From contig NZ_CP145605.1 of assembly GCF_036884255.1 (NCBI RefSeq), positions 434,001 through 498,000 of the forward strand: a stretch of 64,000 nt of DNA, written 5' to 3'. Source of the stretch: Paenibacillus tundrae. Its GTDB lineage: Bacteria > Bacillota > Bacilli > Paenibacillales > Paenibacillaceae. The translations under genes were made by a program, and so were the position numbers. The notes under the pieces were generated by a model. That model was not told the origin of the DNA. It saw only the letters and a program-made list of their open reading frames with translations, and did not search any database. Below are positions 25,200-33,927 of this stretch, piece by piece; positions within the stretch are counted from its first letter, which is position 1; each line of letters starts with the position of its first letter.

Positions 25200-26036
25200 A
25201 TGGAAGCTTCAGCGCTTAAAGAACAGTTGCTGCTCTTCCGAAGAGATGATACATTGCCGTCTGGCGTTGAGAACCCTTATGAAGTGGCAATGCATATGTT
25301 ACGACATATTGGGAGCACGGATCCAGTTCTGCGGGACGAACTTATCTATGTTACGTTTGCAACATGGATTGCGCATGGTGTGTTCTGTGCTGCTCAGCTA
25401 AGGGAAATATTGTATATAGCAATAGATGATGAACATCTCTTCTATCGTCTGGGTGAACAGGGAACGGACAGTGTGTTCACAAGAACATTTTCGGTGTTGC
25501 TCATACCCCCTATTCTTAGCATAGATCGGCAAAGCCCTTTTCTAAATAAGACAGATATCGAGCGTGTTCAGGAACGATTGATTACGTACTTGAAGGAAGA
25601 GAAGGATATTCGAGGGTACGTCGAGGATAAGGGATGGGCACATGCCCCAGCACATGGTGCAGATGCCGCCGAGGATCTCGCACAATCGTCTAATATCGAT
25701 CGACCTGGCTTGAAGGAGCTAATGGCAGCACTTGCTGTGAAAATAACGGAGCCCAGTACAGTGTACATCTACGATGAGGATCAGCGGATCGCGCACGCTG
25801 TCGTAACGATTCTCCGCCTGAATATGTTGGAGTTACATGATATTGCAAGTTGGGTCGATGCTCTTCAACGTTCGGATTCTAGGGGAACCCAGACCCTGCA
25901 AGAGACCAGCCAGCAGGCGATGAATGTACGAGTCTTCCTGCAAACCCTATATTTTATGATTCGGACAGAAGAGGCAGAGCCGTTTATATTTGTTCGTCAC
26001 GAAATTATAAAGGTTATTGATAAAGCCCGCCTTTGA
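25200..26036 (+). CDS. DUF2785 family protein
   Basis: A 278-residue helical protein with the DUF2785 signature DKGWAHAPAHGADAAEDLAQ at about residues 141-160. Function unknown; the two His and Asp in that motif could bind metal or substrate. It starts immediately after the phosphatase stop with no gap, so it is translationally coupled. Confidence 0.85.
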   Translation: MEASALKEQLLLFRRDDTLPSGVENPYEVAMHMLRHIGSTDPVLRDELIYVTFATWIAHGVFCAAQLREILYIAIDDEHLFYRLGEQGTDSVFTRTFSVLLIPPILSIDRQSPFLNKTDIERVQERLITYLKEEKDIRGYVEDKGWAHAPAHGADAAEDLAQSSNIDRPGLKELMAALAVKITEPSTVYIYDEDQRIAHAVVTILRLNMLELHDIASWVDALQRSDSRGTQTLQETSQQAMNVRVFLQTLYFMIRTEEAEPFIFVRHEIIKVIDKARL

Positions 26037-26121
26037 CGCGATATGCCTTCCGGCATGATCAGCATGCAATATGGATTCAAGCTGAAAGGTGATGACTAAT
26101 CTGAGGTGAGGAGGAGAGAGC

Positions 26122-26928
26122 TTGAATACACCGATGTATTTATGGACAGAAGAGATGTTGTCTCCGATCAGCGAGTCAGCAATAGTTATACGTTGCGGAG
26201 ATATGATCTCTGATGAGGTTCATCAACGGGTGATGTCCGTCTGCTCAATGTTGGATCATATGCATGTACCAGGATTAATAGAGGCTGTGCCGTCATTTGC
26301 ATCGGTTACGTTATTCTATGATCCGTATCTTCTAATGGAATATGTGTCTAGCAATCTAGATTCTACATCTAGGACAATAGAAATAGGTGGATCATACCCA
26401 CGATCACGAGCGGATTCATCAGCTACCTCCCCGTACATATACCTGCGTAACCTCCTCCTCCCCTCTTTACAAGGATTACAATCGGTAGCACCCAAACAAA
26501 CCAGAACGGTTACGATACCCGTATGTTATGGGGGAGAGTTTGGGCCGGATCTTGAATATGTAGCGTCAGTGCATGCATTAACGCCAGATGAGGTAATTGC
26601 TATTCATACGGCGGGTGAGTATTTGGTACATATGCTTGGGTTTGCCCCGGGGTTTCCCTATCTGGGTGGACTATCTGCACGTATTGCCACACCAAGACGG
26701 GCAACGCCAAGACTTCGCGTGGAAGCTGGCACAGTTGGAATCGGCGGTGAGCAAACGGGCATATATCCGCTCGCGACTCCTGGGGGCTGGCAGTGTATTG
26801 GGCGAACCCCAATCGCATTGTTTCGTCCGAATGACAATCCACCTAGTTTATTGACTGCCGGGGATCGGGTTCGCTTCACACCTATATCCATTCAAGAGTA
26901 TTACGAACATCAGGAGGCTAAGTCATGA
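26122..26928 (+). CDS. pxpB: 5-oxoprolinase subunit B
   Basis: A 268-residue protein of the KipI/PxpB family, half of the ATP-dependent 5-oxoprolinase. The family blocks YVSSNL, CYGGEFGPDLEYVA, and GFAPGFPYLGGL...ATPRRATPRL are present. With PxpA and PxpC it hydrolyses 5-oxoproline, a damage product of glutamine and glutamate, to glutamate. A TTG start after GAGGAGGAGAG is chosen; ATG 26134 is possible. Its stop overlaps pxpC by four bases. Confidence 0.93.
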   Translation: MNTPMYLWTEEMLSPISESAIVIRCGDMISDEVHQRVMSVCSMLDHMHVPGLIEAVPSFASVTLFYDPYLLMEYVSSNLDSTSRTIEIGGSYPRSRADSSATSPYIYLRNLLLPSLQGLQSVAPKQTRTVTIPVCYGGEFGPDLEYVASVHALTPDEVIAIHTAGEYLVHMLGFAPGFPYLGGLSARIATPRRATPRLRVEAGTVGIGGEQTGIYPLATPGGWQCIGRTPIALFRPNDNPPSLLTAGDRVRFTPISIQEYYEHQEAKS

Positions 26929-27959
26929 GCATAGAAGTGATCCGCTCAGGTCTGTTATCCACCGTTCAGGATGAAGGTAGATTTGGACAGCGCCGATATG
27001 GGATTCATCCCGGAGGAGCAATGGATACCTTTGCTGCGAGGGTGTCTAACATGGTAGTGGGCAACACTCGGAATGCAGCCGTAATTGAGATGACGATGAC
27101 AGGATCTGAGCTCCGATTCGAGGAAGATCAGTTAATCTCCCTATGCGGAGCCGATCTATCAGCAATGGTAGATGATATGGATATTCCCATGTGGAGACCC
27201 ATTGTAATGCCTGCCGGAGCGGTCTTACGATTCGGACGATGTCGTTCAGGGCTTCGAACGTATATGGCGGTTGCAGGTGGCATCGATGTACCTGTGATCA
27301 TGGAAAGCCGGAGTACGGATCTGAAGACCGGAATTGGTGGTATCGATGGACGTGCTTTGCATGTCGGTGACAAGCTGAGGATAGGTAAGCCTTCTGCAGA
27401 AGCGAGTATGATCTTGGATTTCTGGGGAACAAAACCGGAGTCTAATATTCATCGTGTGAAAGCACCTGCATGGTATTTCTCCAGTAATGAATGGCCTGGC
27501 TATCGCGCAGAGCCTGTTATTCGTATTGTACCGGGCATAGAGAATCGTGGATTTACGGAAGAAAGCTTACGAACATTTTACGAAGAGCCTTACCTTGTAT
27601 CGCCTCAATCGGATCGAATGGGCTATCGTATGCAAGGTGCTGTCCTAGAACGGAAACGAGCCAAGGATCAGCGATTATCTGAAGCGGTCACCTATGGAAC
27701 AGTGCAGATTCCTGCGGACGGTCAGCCAATCATTTTGATGGCAGATCATCAGACGATAGGCGGCTATCCTGTACTTGGTCAGGTTGCCAAGGTTGATCTA
27801 CCTATTTTGGCGCAGGCTAGACCTGGAACAAGGGTTACTTTTAGACAGATCACATTCAGGGAAGCGGAGATGTTATGGCTCGAACAAGAGCGGCATCTAC
27901 GATTGGCTGAGAATTTCATTCGCAGCAGGATGGTAGCGGGAATGGAGGAACTTCGGTGA
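26925..27959 (+). CDS. pxpC: 5-oxoprolinase subunit C
   Basis: A 344-residue biotin-dependent-carboxylase-like protein (KipA/PxpC). The N-terminal GLLSTVQDEGRFGQRRYGIHPGGAMD and LCGADLSAMVDD are family hallmarks. It pairs with PxpB to phosphorylate 5-oxoproline. Overlaps pxpB and pxpA by four bases (ATGA and GTGA), indicating coupled translation. Confidence 0.93.
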   Translation: MSIEVIRSGLLSTVQDEGRFGQRRYGIHPGGAMDTFAARVSNMVVGNTRNAAVIEMTMTGSELRFEEDQLISLCGADLSAMVDDMDIPMWRPIVMPAGAVLRFGRCRSGLRTYMAVAGGIDVPVIMESRSTDLKTGIGGIDGRALHVGDKLRIGKPSAEASMILDFWGTKPESNIHRVKAPAWYFSSNEWPGYRAEPVIRIVPGIENRGFTEESLRTFYEEPYLVSPQSDRMGYRMQGAVLERKRAKDQRLSEAVTYGTVQIPADGQPIILMADHQTIGGYPVLGQVAKVDLPILAQARPGTRVTFRQITFREAEMLWLEQERHLRLAENFIRSRMVAGMEELR

Positions 27960-28723
27960 AACAGGTGGATATGAACTGTGATCTAGGTGAAAGTTTCGGG
28001 ATATATCAAATGGAATCGGATGAAGCGATATTGCCTTTGATCACTTCTGCCAATATTGCCTGTGGCTTTCATGCCGGTGATCCAGGGACGATGAGGCGTA
28101 CTGTGGAGCTTGCCATGAAACATCATGTCGCTATCGGAGCCCATCCGGGTTTACCTGATCTACAAGGGTTTGGCAGAAGACGTATGGAGATCACGCCTCG
28201 GGAAGCCTATGATATGGTGGTTTATCAACTGGGTGCTTTGGATGCGTTTGTCCGTGCCCAAGGGGGGAAGATGCATCATGTGAAGCCGCATGGAGCTCTG
28301 TACAATATGGCTGCGGTGGATGCTGGCTTGGCAGATGCAATTGCGGAGGCTATCTATCAGGTTCAGCCTGAACTGTACCTATACGGTCTGGCAGGCAGCG
28401 CTATGATTGAAGCGGCAGATCACATTGGTTTGCGTAGCGTGAGCGAGGTATTTGCAGATCGAACCTATGGAGCAGATGGCATGTTGACCCCGCGTAGTCA
28501 GGCTGGGGCAATTATCCAGCATACAGAACAATCGCTCGCGCAGGTACTTCGTATGGTGAAGGAAGGACTTGTTGATACTACCGCAGAAACGAGCGTACCT
28601 ATTAAAGCTGAGACGATATGCATACATGGTGACGGGGCACATGCCCTTACGTTTGCACGCCAGATTCGTGCTATGCTAGAGGCCGAGGGAGTTACCCTGT
28701 CTGCGATAGGAACAATTGGATGA
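27956..28723 (+). CDS. pxpA: 5-oxoprolinase subunit A
   Basis: A 255-residue LamB/YcsF-family protein, the ring-opening subunit of 5-oxoprolinase. The N-terminal VDMNCDLGESFGIY, IACGFHAGDPGTM, and VKPHGALYN segments are diagnostic. The GTG start overlaps pxpC. It completes a pxpB-pxpC-pxpA operon in the common Bacillus order. Confidence 0.94.
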   Translation: MKQVDMNCDLGESFGIYQMESDEAILPLITSANIACGFHAGDPGTMRRTVELAMKHHVAIGAHPGLPDLQGFGRRRMEITPREAYDMVVYQLGALDAFVRAQGGKMHHVKPHGALYNMAAVDAGLADAIAEAIYQVQPELYLYGLAGSAMIEAADHIGLRSVSEVFADRTYGADGMLTPRSQAGAIIQHTEQSLAQVLRMVKEGLVDTTAETSVPIKAETICIHGDGAHALTFARQIRAMLEAEGVTLSAIGTIG

Positions 28724-28738
28724 GTAGGAGAGATAAAC

Positions 28739-29200
28739 ATGACTAAACCGATACGTAATTCGGCGAAAGCTGTGATTGTACAAGATGGACGATTGCTCGT
28801 GATTCGTGTGGAGGATCAGTACGGTACAGCGTATATTTTCCCTGGTGGGGGACAAGAGAAATATGAAGAGTTGAAAGACACCGTACTACGTGAATGTCTT
28901 GAAGAGATTGGACAGGCAGTTACGGTCGGGGACTTGATGCACATTCGGGAGTATATCGGTAAAAATCACGAGTTCGCCGAGTGGGATGCGGACTATCATC
29001 AGGTCGAATTTTATTTTGCATGTAGTTTAATCGATCAGGCTGCTACGAGCTATGAAGGCTCTAATCCAGACAATCATCAGGTTGGTGTGGAATGGATTGC
29101 ACTTGAAGACCTGGCTAAGATCCGTTTATATCCGAAAAAAATCGGAGAGATGCTGCTCGCACAGGACTCCTCCAAGATCTATCTTGGCGATCTGAACTAA
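28739..29200 (+). CDS. NUDIX hydrolase
   Basis: A 153-residue NUDIX pyrophosphohydrolase. The NUDIX box GGGQEKYEELKDTVLRECLEE-IGQ spans about residues 38-61 and keeps the G-x5-E-x7-REUxEExG catalytic pattern that binds Mg. It starts 15 bases after pxpA and is probably in the same transcript. Substrate unknown; the VNKWI-like YHQVEFYF segment is typical of nucleotide-acting members. Confidence 0.9.
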   Translation: MTKPIRNSAKAVIVQDGRLLVIRVEDQYGTAYIFPGGGQEKYEELKDTVLRECLEEIGQAVTVGDLMHIREYIGKNHEFAEWDADYHQVEFYFACSLIDQAATSYEGSNPDNHQVGVEWIALEDLAKIRLYPKKIGEMLLAQDSSKIYLGDLN

Positions 29201-29371
29201 CAGTAGCTAATCGAATAGATGCGCCCGTATTAATATGTAAACATTTTTATAAATAAAATTTCCAGTATTGTCACGTTTGCAATCCGGTTCATGGATTCAC
29301 CAATGATGAGGTGGGTACACTATAAGTACAGGCTTATATACAACTCCCCAAACTCGAAAGGAGCAATTCCC

Positions 29372-29788
29372 ATGAACCGGACTGAATTGGAACAGAACAT
29401 TGTAAAGGCATTAGAGAATAATCCGTTTTGTAGCTTCTCAACAGTGGAAAATGGCAAACCCAAATCTCGTTACATGGCTCTGTTTAACGATGGAATGAAC
29501 ATTCATCTCGCAACGAATCGTCGTACTCATAAGGTAGAGGAACTGGAGAACAATCCGAATGTAAGCCTTCTGCTTGGATATGAGTCGGGTGGCTCCAAAG
29601 AAGTTGTTGAGGTTGAAGGAACGTGTGAAATTACGAAGAATGAAGCTTTGCGTGAGCAGGTGTGGAATGATGAATTGAAGGCATGGTTTGACGGTCCTCA
29701 GGATCCGAATTATGTCATTCTGGACATTACACCAACGCGGATTGAATATACAGGGAAAGATCATGAACATCAAGTGTGGGAACAATAA
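29372..29788 (+). CDS. Pyridoxamine 5'-phosphate oxidase-like FMN-binding protein
   Basis: A 138-residue split-barrel flavin protein of the general stress protein 26 type. PFCSFSTVENGKPKSRYMAL is the conserved N-terminal strand pair and NVSLLLGYE the following one. These small proteins bind FMN and are unlikely to be true PNPOx enzymes. ATG 29372 follows AAAGGAG; the longer frame from 29291 lacks a site. Confidence 0.87.
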   Translation: MNRTELEQNIVKALENNPFCSFSTVENGKPKSRYMALFNDGMNIHLATNRRTHKVEELENNPNVSLLLGYESGGSKEVVEVEGTCEITKNEALREQVWNDELKAWFDGPQDPNYVILDITPTRIEYTGKDHEHQVWEQ

Positions 29789-29852
29789 GATTCGTACTTA
29801 TGAATCACCTTTTGCGAACGATGCGTGAATGCACTGTTTCGGAAGAGGTTTC

Positions 29853-29884
29853 AACCGTGAGGCCATGTGGCTTCGCGGTTTTTT
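29853..29884 (+). terminator. Terminator after the flavin protein gene
   Basis: AACCGTGAGGCC pairs with GGCTTCGCGGTT across a four-base loop and is followed by TTTTTT. Confidence 0.85.
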
Positions 29885-30262
29885 GAGGTTAGACATAATC
29901 GTTCTAAAATGGATATACATGTAAGATAGGTGTAATATACGTATTTGGCACGGGGAATAAACTATTTTTACATAAATACGCGAGAAATTTGTCGAAATTA
30001 CGCATGATTATGTAAAGTGATGCAGGTATGTGCGGATAACGTAAAAAAATAAAGCTTTTCAATGACTTCACATTGCGGTATTATTTGGAATGTAAACGAC
30101 ACGCACAGATATGAATAGATGTTCATGTGAGATAAACTAACCTGAGGTTTTGATGGGTTCATCAGAAGCTCAGCACGCACAACCCATGGAATCTATCTTG
30201 GTCTGCGCTTGTTCGTTTGCGTACTAATGCATGATTAATGTACATAACCGGGAGGGGTTATT
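29885..30262. other. 378-base intergenic region
   Basis: A/T-rich upstream region of the nucleotidase gene. I see no gene. An inverted repeat with arms ATGGGTT and AACCCAT lies at about 30153-30187. No Pho box is evident even though the downstream enzyme could serve phosphate scavenging. Confidence 0.5.
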
Positions 30263-32521
30263 TTGAAAAAGAGTAAGAAAGTATTATCAAGCCTGACTGC
30301 CGCTTTGATTGCATTTAACGTGCTTGCGGTATTTCCAGTACCTGTATCGGCAGCAGACGCTGCCAAAGTTAAATTGCGGATTATGGAAACGACAGATATT
30401 CACGTCAATCTGCACAACTACGACTATTATTCTGACAAGGAAACCGATCAATATGGACTGGCTAAGACAGCAACCCTGATCAAAAATGCACGTGAAGAAG
30501 CGAAGAACAGCCTGTTGTTTGACAATGGTGACTTGATTCAAGGGAACCCGCTGGGGGATTATGTTGCCAAGATTGATCCGCTGAAAAAGGGTGAGACTCA
30601 CCCTGTATATAAAGCAATGAACCTGCTTGATTATGATGCAGGGAACATTGGTAACCACGAGTTTAACTATGGGCTAGATTTCTTGGATATGACGCTGGAA
30701 GGCGCTAATTTCCCTTATATCAATGCCAATGTATACATCGATGACGGTGATGATGATGAGACAAATGACAAGAACTACTTCACACCGTATGAAATTTTGG
30801 ACAAAAAAGTAACGGACGAAGATGGCAAGGAGCACACGATCAAAGTGGGTGTAATTGGCTTTGTTCCACCGCAGATTATGCAATGGGATAGCGCTAATCT
30901 TGAAGGCAAAGTCATTGCCAAAGATATTATCGCTACTGCGAAAAAATTCGTTCCACAAATGAAAGCTGAGGGTGCCGACATTATTGTGGCTATTCCTCAC
31001 TCCGGTTTCGAGGATATCCCTCAAACAGACCTGATGGAGAATTCCGTATTATATCTGAGCCAAGTTGAAGGCATTAATGCGATCTTGTTCGGACATGCCC
31101 ACAAAATTTTCCCGAGTGCTGATTTTGCAGGCAAAAAAGGTGTAGACCTTGAAAAAGGTACAATTAACGGCGTTCCATCTGTTGAGCCAGGTTTCTGGGG
31201 AGATCATCTTGGCATTATCGATCTGGATCTGGAGCAAGTAGACGGCAAGTGGAAAGTAGTGGATTCTTCTACAGAAGCACGCCCGATCTATGACACAGCG
31301 AACAAAAAACCGTTGGTGGATGCTGACCAAGAGATCATTGACGCTGTTCACGAAGAGCACGAAGGTACACTTGAGTACGTTCGTGGCCCGGTTGGTGAGA
31401 CAACTGCACCAATTAACAGCTACTTCGCACTGGTTCAGGACGATCCATCCATTCAGATCGTAACCAATGCACAGAAATGGTATGTGGAGAAACATCTGCA
31501 AGGAACAGAGTATGAAGATATTCCTGTGTTGTCTGCTGGAGCACCATTCAAAGCAGGCGGACGTTCAGGTGCTTCGTACTATACGAACATTCCTGCAGGA
31601 ACAATTGCAATCAAGAACGTAGCGGATCTGTACGTATATCCTAATACGGTACATGCCGTTGAGATCAACGGCGCTGAACTTAAAGAATGGCTCGAATGGT
31701 CTGCGGGACAATTCAATCAGATCGACCCTGCCAAAGGTGGACAACAGCAATTGATCAATATGGACTTCCCAACGTATAATTTTGACGTTATTGATGGGGT
31801 GACGTATCAGATCGATGTGACACAACCGGCGAAATACGATGCCAAAGCAACAGTTATTAATGAATCTGCAAGCCGGGTTAAAGACCTGAGCTTTGAAGGC
31901 AAACCGGTTGATCCAGCGCAAAAATTCATTGTAGCTACCAATAACTATCGTGCTTCTTCATCTAAACTAGCAAATCCAGATGGTAAACGCATCGTTCTGG
32001 CTGCACCGGATGAGAACCGTCAAGTGATCATTGATTATATCCGTGAGAACAAAACGATCAACCCAACAGCTGATGGGAACTGGTCTTTGGCTCCAATCAA
32101 ACCATCAGCAGGTGTAACTGCAGCAGCATTGAATGACCTTGAAGTGGTATTTGCTTCTTCTCCAGATGCGAAAGCTCTGGTTGAAGCTAATCCAGCGATG
32201 TCCTTCATCGGCACGAACGAGGATGGTTTTGCTGAATATGGTTTGAAATTGACAGGTGACGCTGCAACGACTCCTGGAACAGGAGTTGAACCTGCTCCAA
32301 CGCCATCACCGGCACCTACGCCTACTCCGGCTCCAACACCTAAGCCACAACCTGAAAAACCTGCTAAGGACAACGTTGTATATGTGGTGAAAAAAGGAGA
32401 TAACTTGTACCGCATCGGTTTGAAATATGGTGTGGACTGGCGCAAACTCGTAACGGCAAATGCAATTAAAGATGTGCACAATTTGAAAGTTGGACAGAAA
32501 ATCATAATTCCTGCTTCCTAA
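30263..32521 (+). CDS. Secreted CpdB/UshA-like nucleotidase with C-terminal LysM domain
   Basis: A 752-residue exported metallophosphoesterase. Signal peptide 1-30; the metal-binding blocks TTDIHVN, FDNGDLIQGNP, GNHEFNYG, IPHSG, FGHAHKIF occupy about 42-275; the nucleotide-binding 5'-nucleotidase C-terminal domain spans about 375-600; a Pro/Thr-rich linker (TPSPAPTPTPAPTPKPQ) at about 675-700; and a LysM domain at 705-752 (VYVVKKGDNLYRIGLKYGVD). It likely hydrolyses 2',3'-cyclic nucleotides and nucleotides outside the cell while held on peptidoglycan. The TTG start follows GGAGGGG. Confidence 0.92.
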   Translation: MKKSKKVLSSLTAALIAFNVLAVFPVPVSAADAAKVKLRIMETTDIHVNLHNYDYYSDKETDQYGLAKTATLIKNAREEAKNSLLFDNGDLIQGNPLGDYVAKIDPLKKGETHPVYKAMNLLDYDAGNIGNHEFNYGLDFLDMTLEGANFPYINANVYIDDGDDDETNDKNYFTPYEILDKKVTDEDGKEHTIKVGVIGFVPPQIMQWDSANLEGKVIAKDIIATAKKFVPQMKAEGADIIVAIPHSGFEDIPQTDLMENSVLYLSQVEGINAILFGHAHKIFPSADFAGKKGVDLEKGTINGVPSVEPGFWGDHLGIIDLDLEQVDGKWKVVDSSTEARPIYDTANKKPLVDADQEIIDAVHEEHEGTLEYVRGPVGETTAPINSYFALVQDDPSIQIVTNAQKWYVEKHLQGTEYEDIPVLSAGAPFKAGGRSGASYYTNIPAGTIAIKNVADLYVYPNTVHAVEINGAELKEWLEWSAGQFNQIDPAKGGQQQLINMDFPTYNFDVIDGVTYQIDVTQPAKYDAKATVINESASRVKDLSFEGKPVDPAQKFIVATNNYRASSSKLANPDGKRIVLAAPDENRQVIIDYIRENKTINPTADGNWSLAPIKPSAGVTAAALNDLEVVFASSPDAKALVEANPAMSFIGTNEDGFAEYGLKLTGDAATTPGTGVEPAPTPSPAPTPTPAPTPKPQPEKPAKDNVVYVVKKGDNLYRIGLKYGVDWRKLVTANAIKDVHNLKVGQKIIIPAS

Positions 32522-32534
32522 TATGCAGCATTGC

Positions 32535-32563
32535 GACCGACAGTCTTGAGACTGTCGGTCTTT
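32535..32563 (+). terminator. Terminator after the nucleotidase gene
   Basis: GACCGACAGTCT pairs perfectly with AGACTGTCGGTC around two bases, followed by TTTCT. Confidence 0.88.
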
Positions 32564-32700
32564 CTGATTGCTCGAAAGTTCAATTCCCGTCATAGAGGAA
32601 GTCACCAAAACAGTAGAGATTAATTTCAACACCCGTGCTATAATATTTACAAACTTTGGGTATATACTAATAACATTAATGAATGGCAAGGGGGTCCTAC

Positions 32701-33729
32701 ATGAATTGCAGTGGCTGCAGTCCAATTTATCCGATTGAGGATCAAGGTACTCTGTATCTGCGTCCGTTTTCCCCCATGTTGCTGGAAGCGCTGCAAACGC
32801 AGGGGATGAGTATCGAGCATTCAGATCACTATATCTGGGTGCATTTTGACAATCTTGATATGCTGCAGAGTGAACTGGAGAAGATCGGGAGGCTGGATTC
32901 ATCCGTATTGGAGGCTATCTCGTTTCAAGTGAGAGCGATGCGAGAGCAGGCAGACCAGGAAGACTGGATTAGTCTGGGGCTGCTGGAGAATCGGTTCAAG
33001 CATGCAGATATGGTTTCCGTTATTTTAGAGAAAAAATTCAGTAGCCATATGCAGCCCATTGTGGATGCTTCACAGCAAATTATTGGATATGAATTCCTCC
33101 TTCGTCCTGCTGAGAATGGAAGATCATTTAATGCCTATGAATTGTTTGAGATTGCTCGGGATACGGGCTTGCACTCCTTTCTAGACCGGACAGCACGGAT
33201 CTCCGCCATCGAGACGAGTTCCGTTTTTTTGCCACAAGGAATTAAGCGCTTTGTTAACTTCTTGCCTTCCTCTATATACAACCCCGAATACTGCTTGACA
33301 CATACATTTGAAGTGATTGAACGATTAGGACTTGACCCTAAGGACTTTGTCTTTGAAGTTGTCGAAACCGAGCCGATTAAGCATATGGATGCCTTACAAC
33401 ATATATTTCAGGTATATCGGAATCATGGGATGTCTGTAGCGCTGGATGATGTGGGAGCCGGATTTTCGACGATCGAGCTGATGAATCGGTTGGAACCGGA
33501 TTTTGTCAAAATTGATCGGAGTCTCATAGATCATTGTGACGATGATCCTGTGAAACAGCAGAAAATCATACATATTGTCGAGATGTCTCGACGATTTGGC
33601 GGCCAAGTGCTTGCTGAAGGCGTGGAGCGCATCGAAGAGTTTGATTTTTGTCGTTCTGCCGGCATAGAGCTGGCACAGGGATATTATTTTGGGAAACCTT
33701 CAGCACAGCCTCCAACCTATTCGAATTGA
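32701..33729 (+). CDS. EAL-domain cyclic-di-GMP phosphodiesterase
   Basis: A 342-residue protein with an N-terminal region of about 115 residues starting MNCSGCSP and a C-terminal EAL domain (about 120-335). Catalytic features are kept: Glu of YEFLLRP (the EAL position), Asn of FVNFLPSS, Glu of FEVVETE, the double Asp of ALDDVGAG, Lys of FVKIDRS, and Glu of LAEGVE. It is therefore probably active, hydrolysing c-di-GMP to pGpG. AAGGGGG is six bases before ATG 32701. The CxxC near the N-terminus is an unusual possible redox or metal site. Just upstream of a chemoreceptor gene. Confidence 0.9.
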   Translation: MNCSGCSPIYPIEDQGTLYLRPFSPMLLEALQTQGMSIEHSDHYIWVHFDNLDMLQSELEKIGRLDSSVLEAISFQVRAMREQADQEDWISLGLLENRFKHADMVSVILEKKFSSHMQPIVDASQQIIGYEFLLRPAENGRSFNAYELFEIARDTGLHSFLDRTARISAIETSSVFLPQGIKRFVNFLPSSIYNPEYCLTHTFEVIERLGLDPKDFVFEVVETEPIKHMDALQHIFQVYRNHGMSVALDDVGAGFSTIELMNRLEPDFVKIDRSLIDHCDDDPVKQQKIIHIVEMSRRFGGQVLAEGVERIEEFDFCRSAGIELAQGYYFGKPSAQPPTYSN

Positions 33730-33927
33730 AAATATGATCAATACTCAATATGCCCTTAAACCTCGAACAAGTCACTTCGTCTAGAAGCTGGCTTGTTTGG
33801 CATGCAACGTCCATTTTTATATCAAATAATTACCCCCATCTAGCCGATATATAATATAGGCCTTTAAGAGTAGTCCATACATAAAAGAGAATGAGGGCAA
33901 TTCAGATATTTGAGGGGGAGAAACTTG

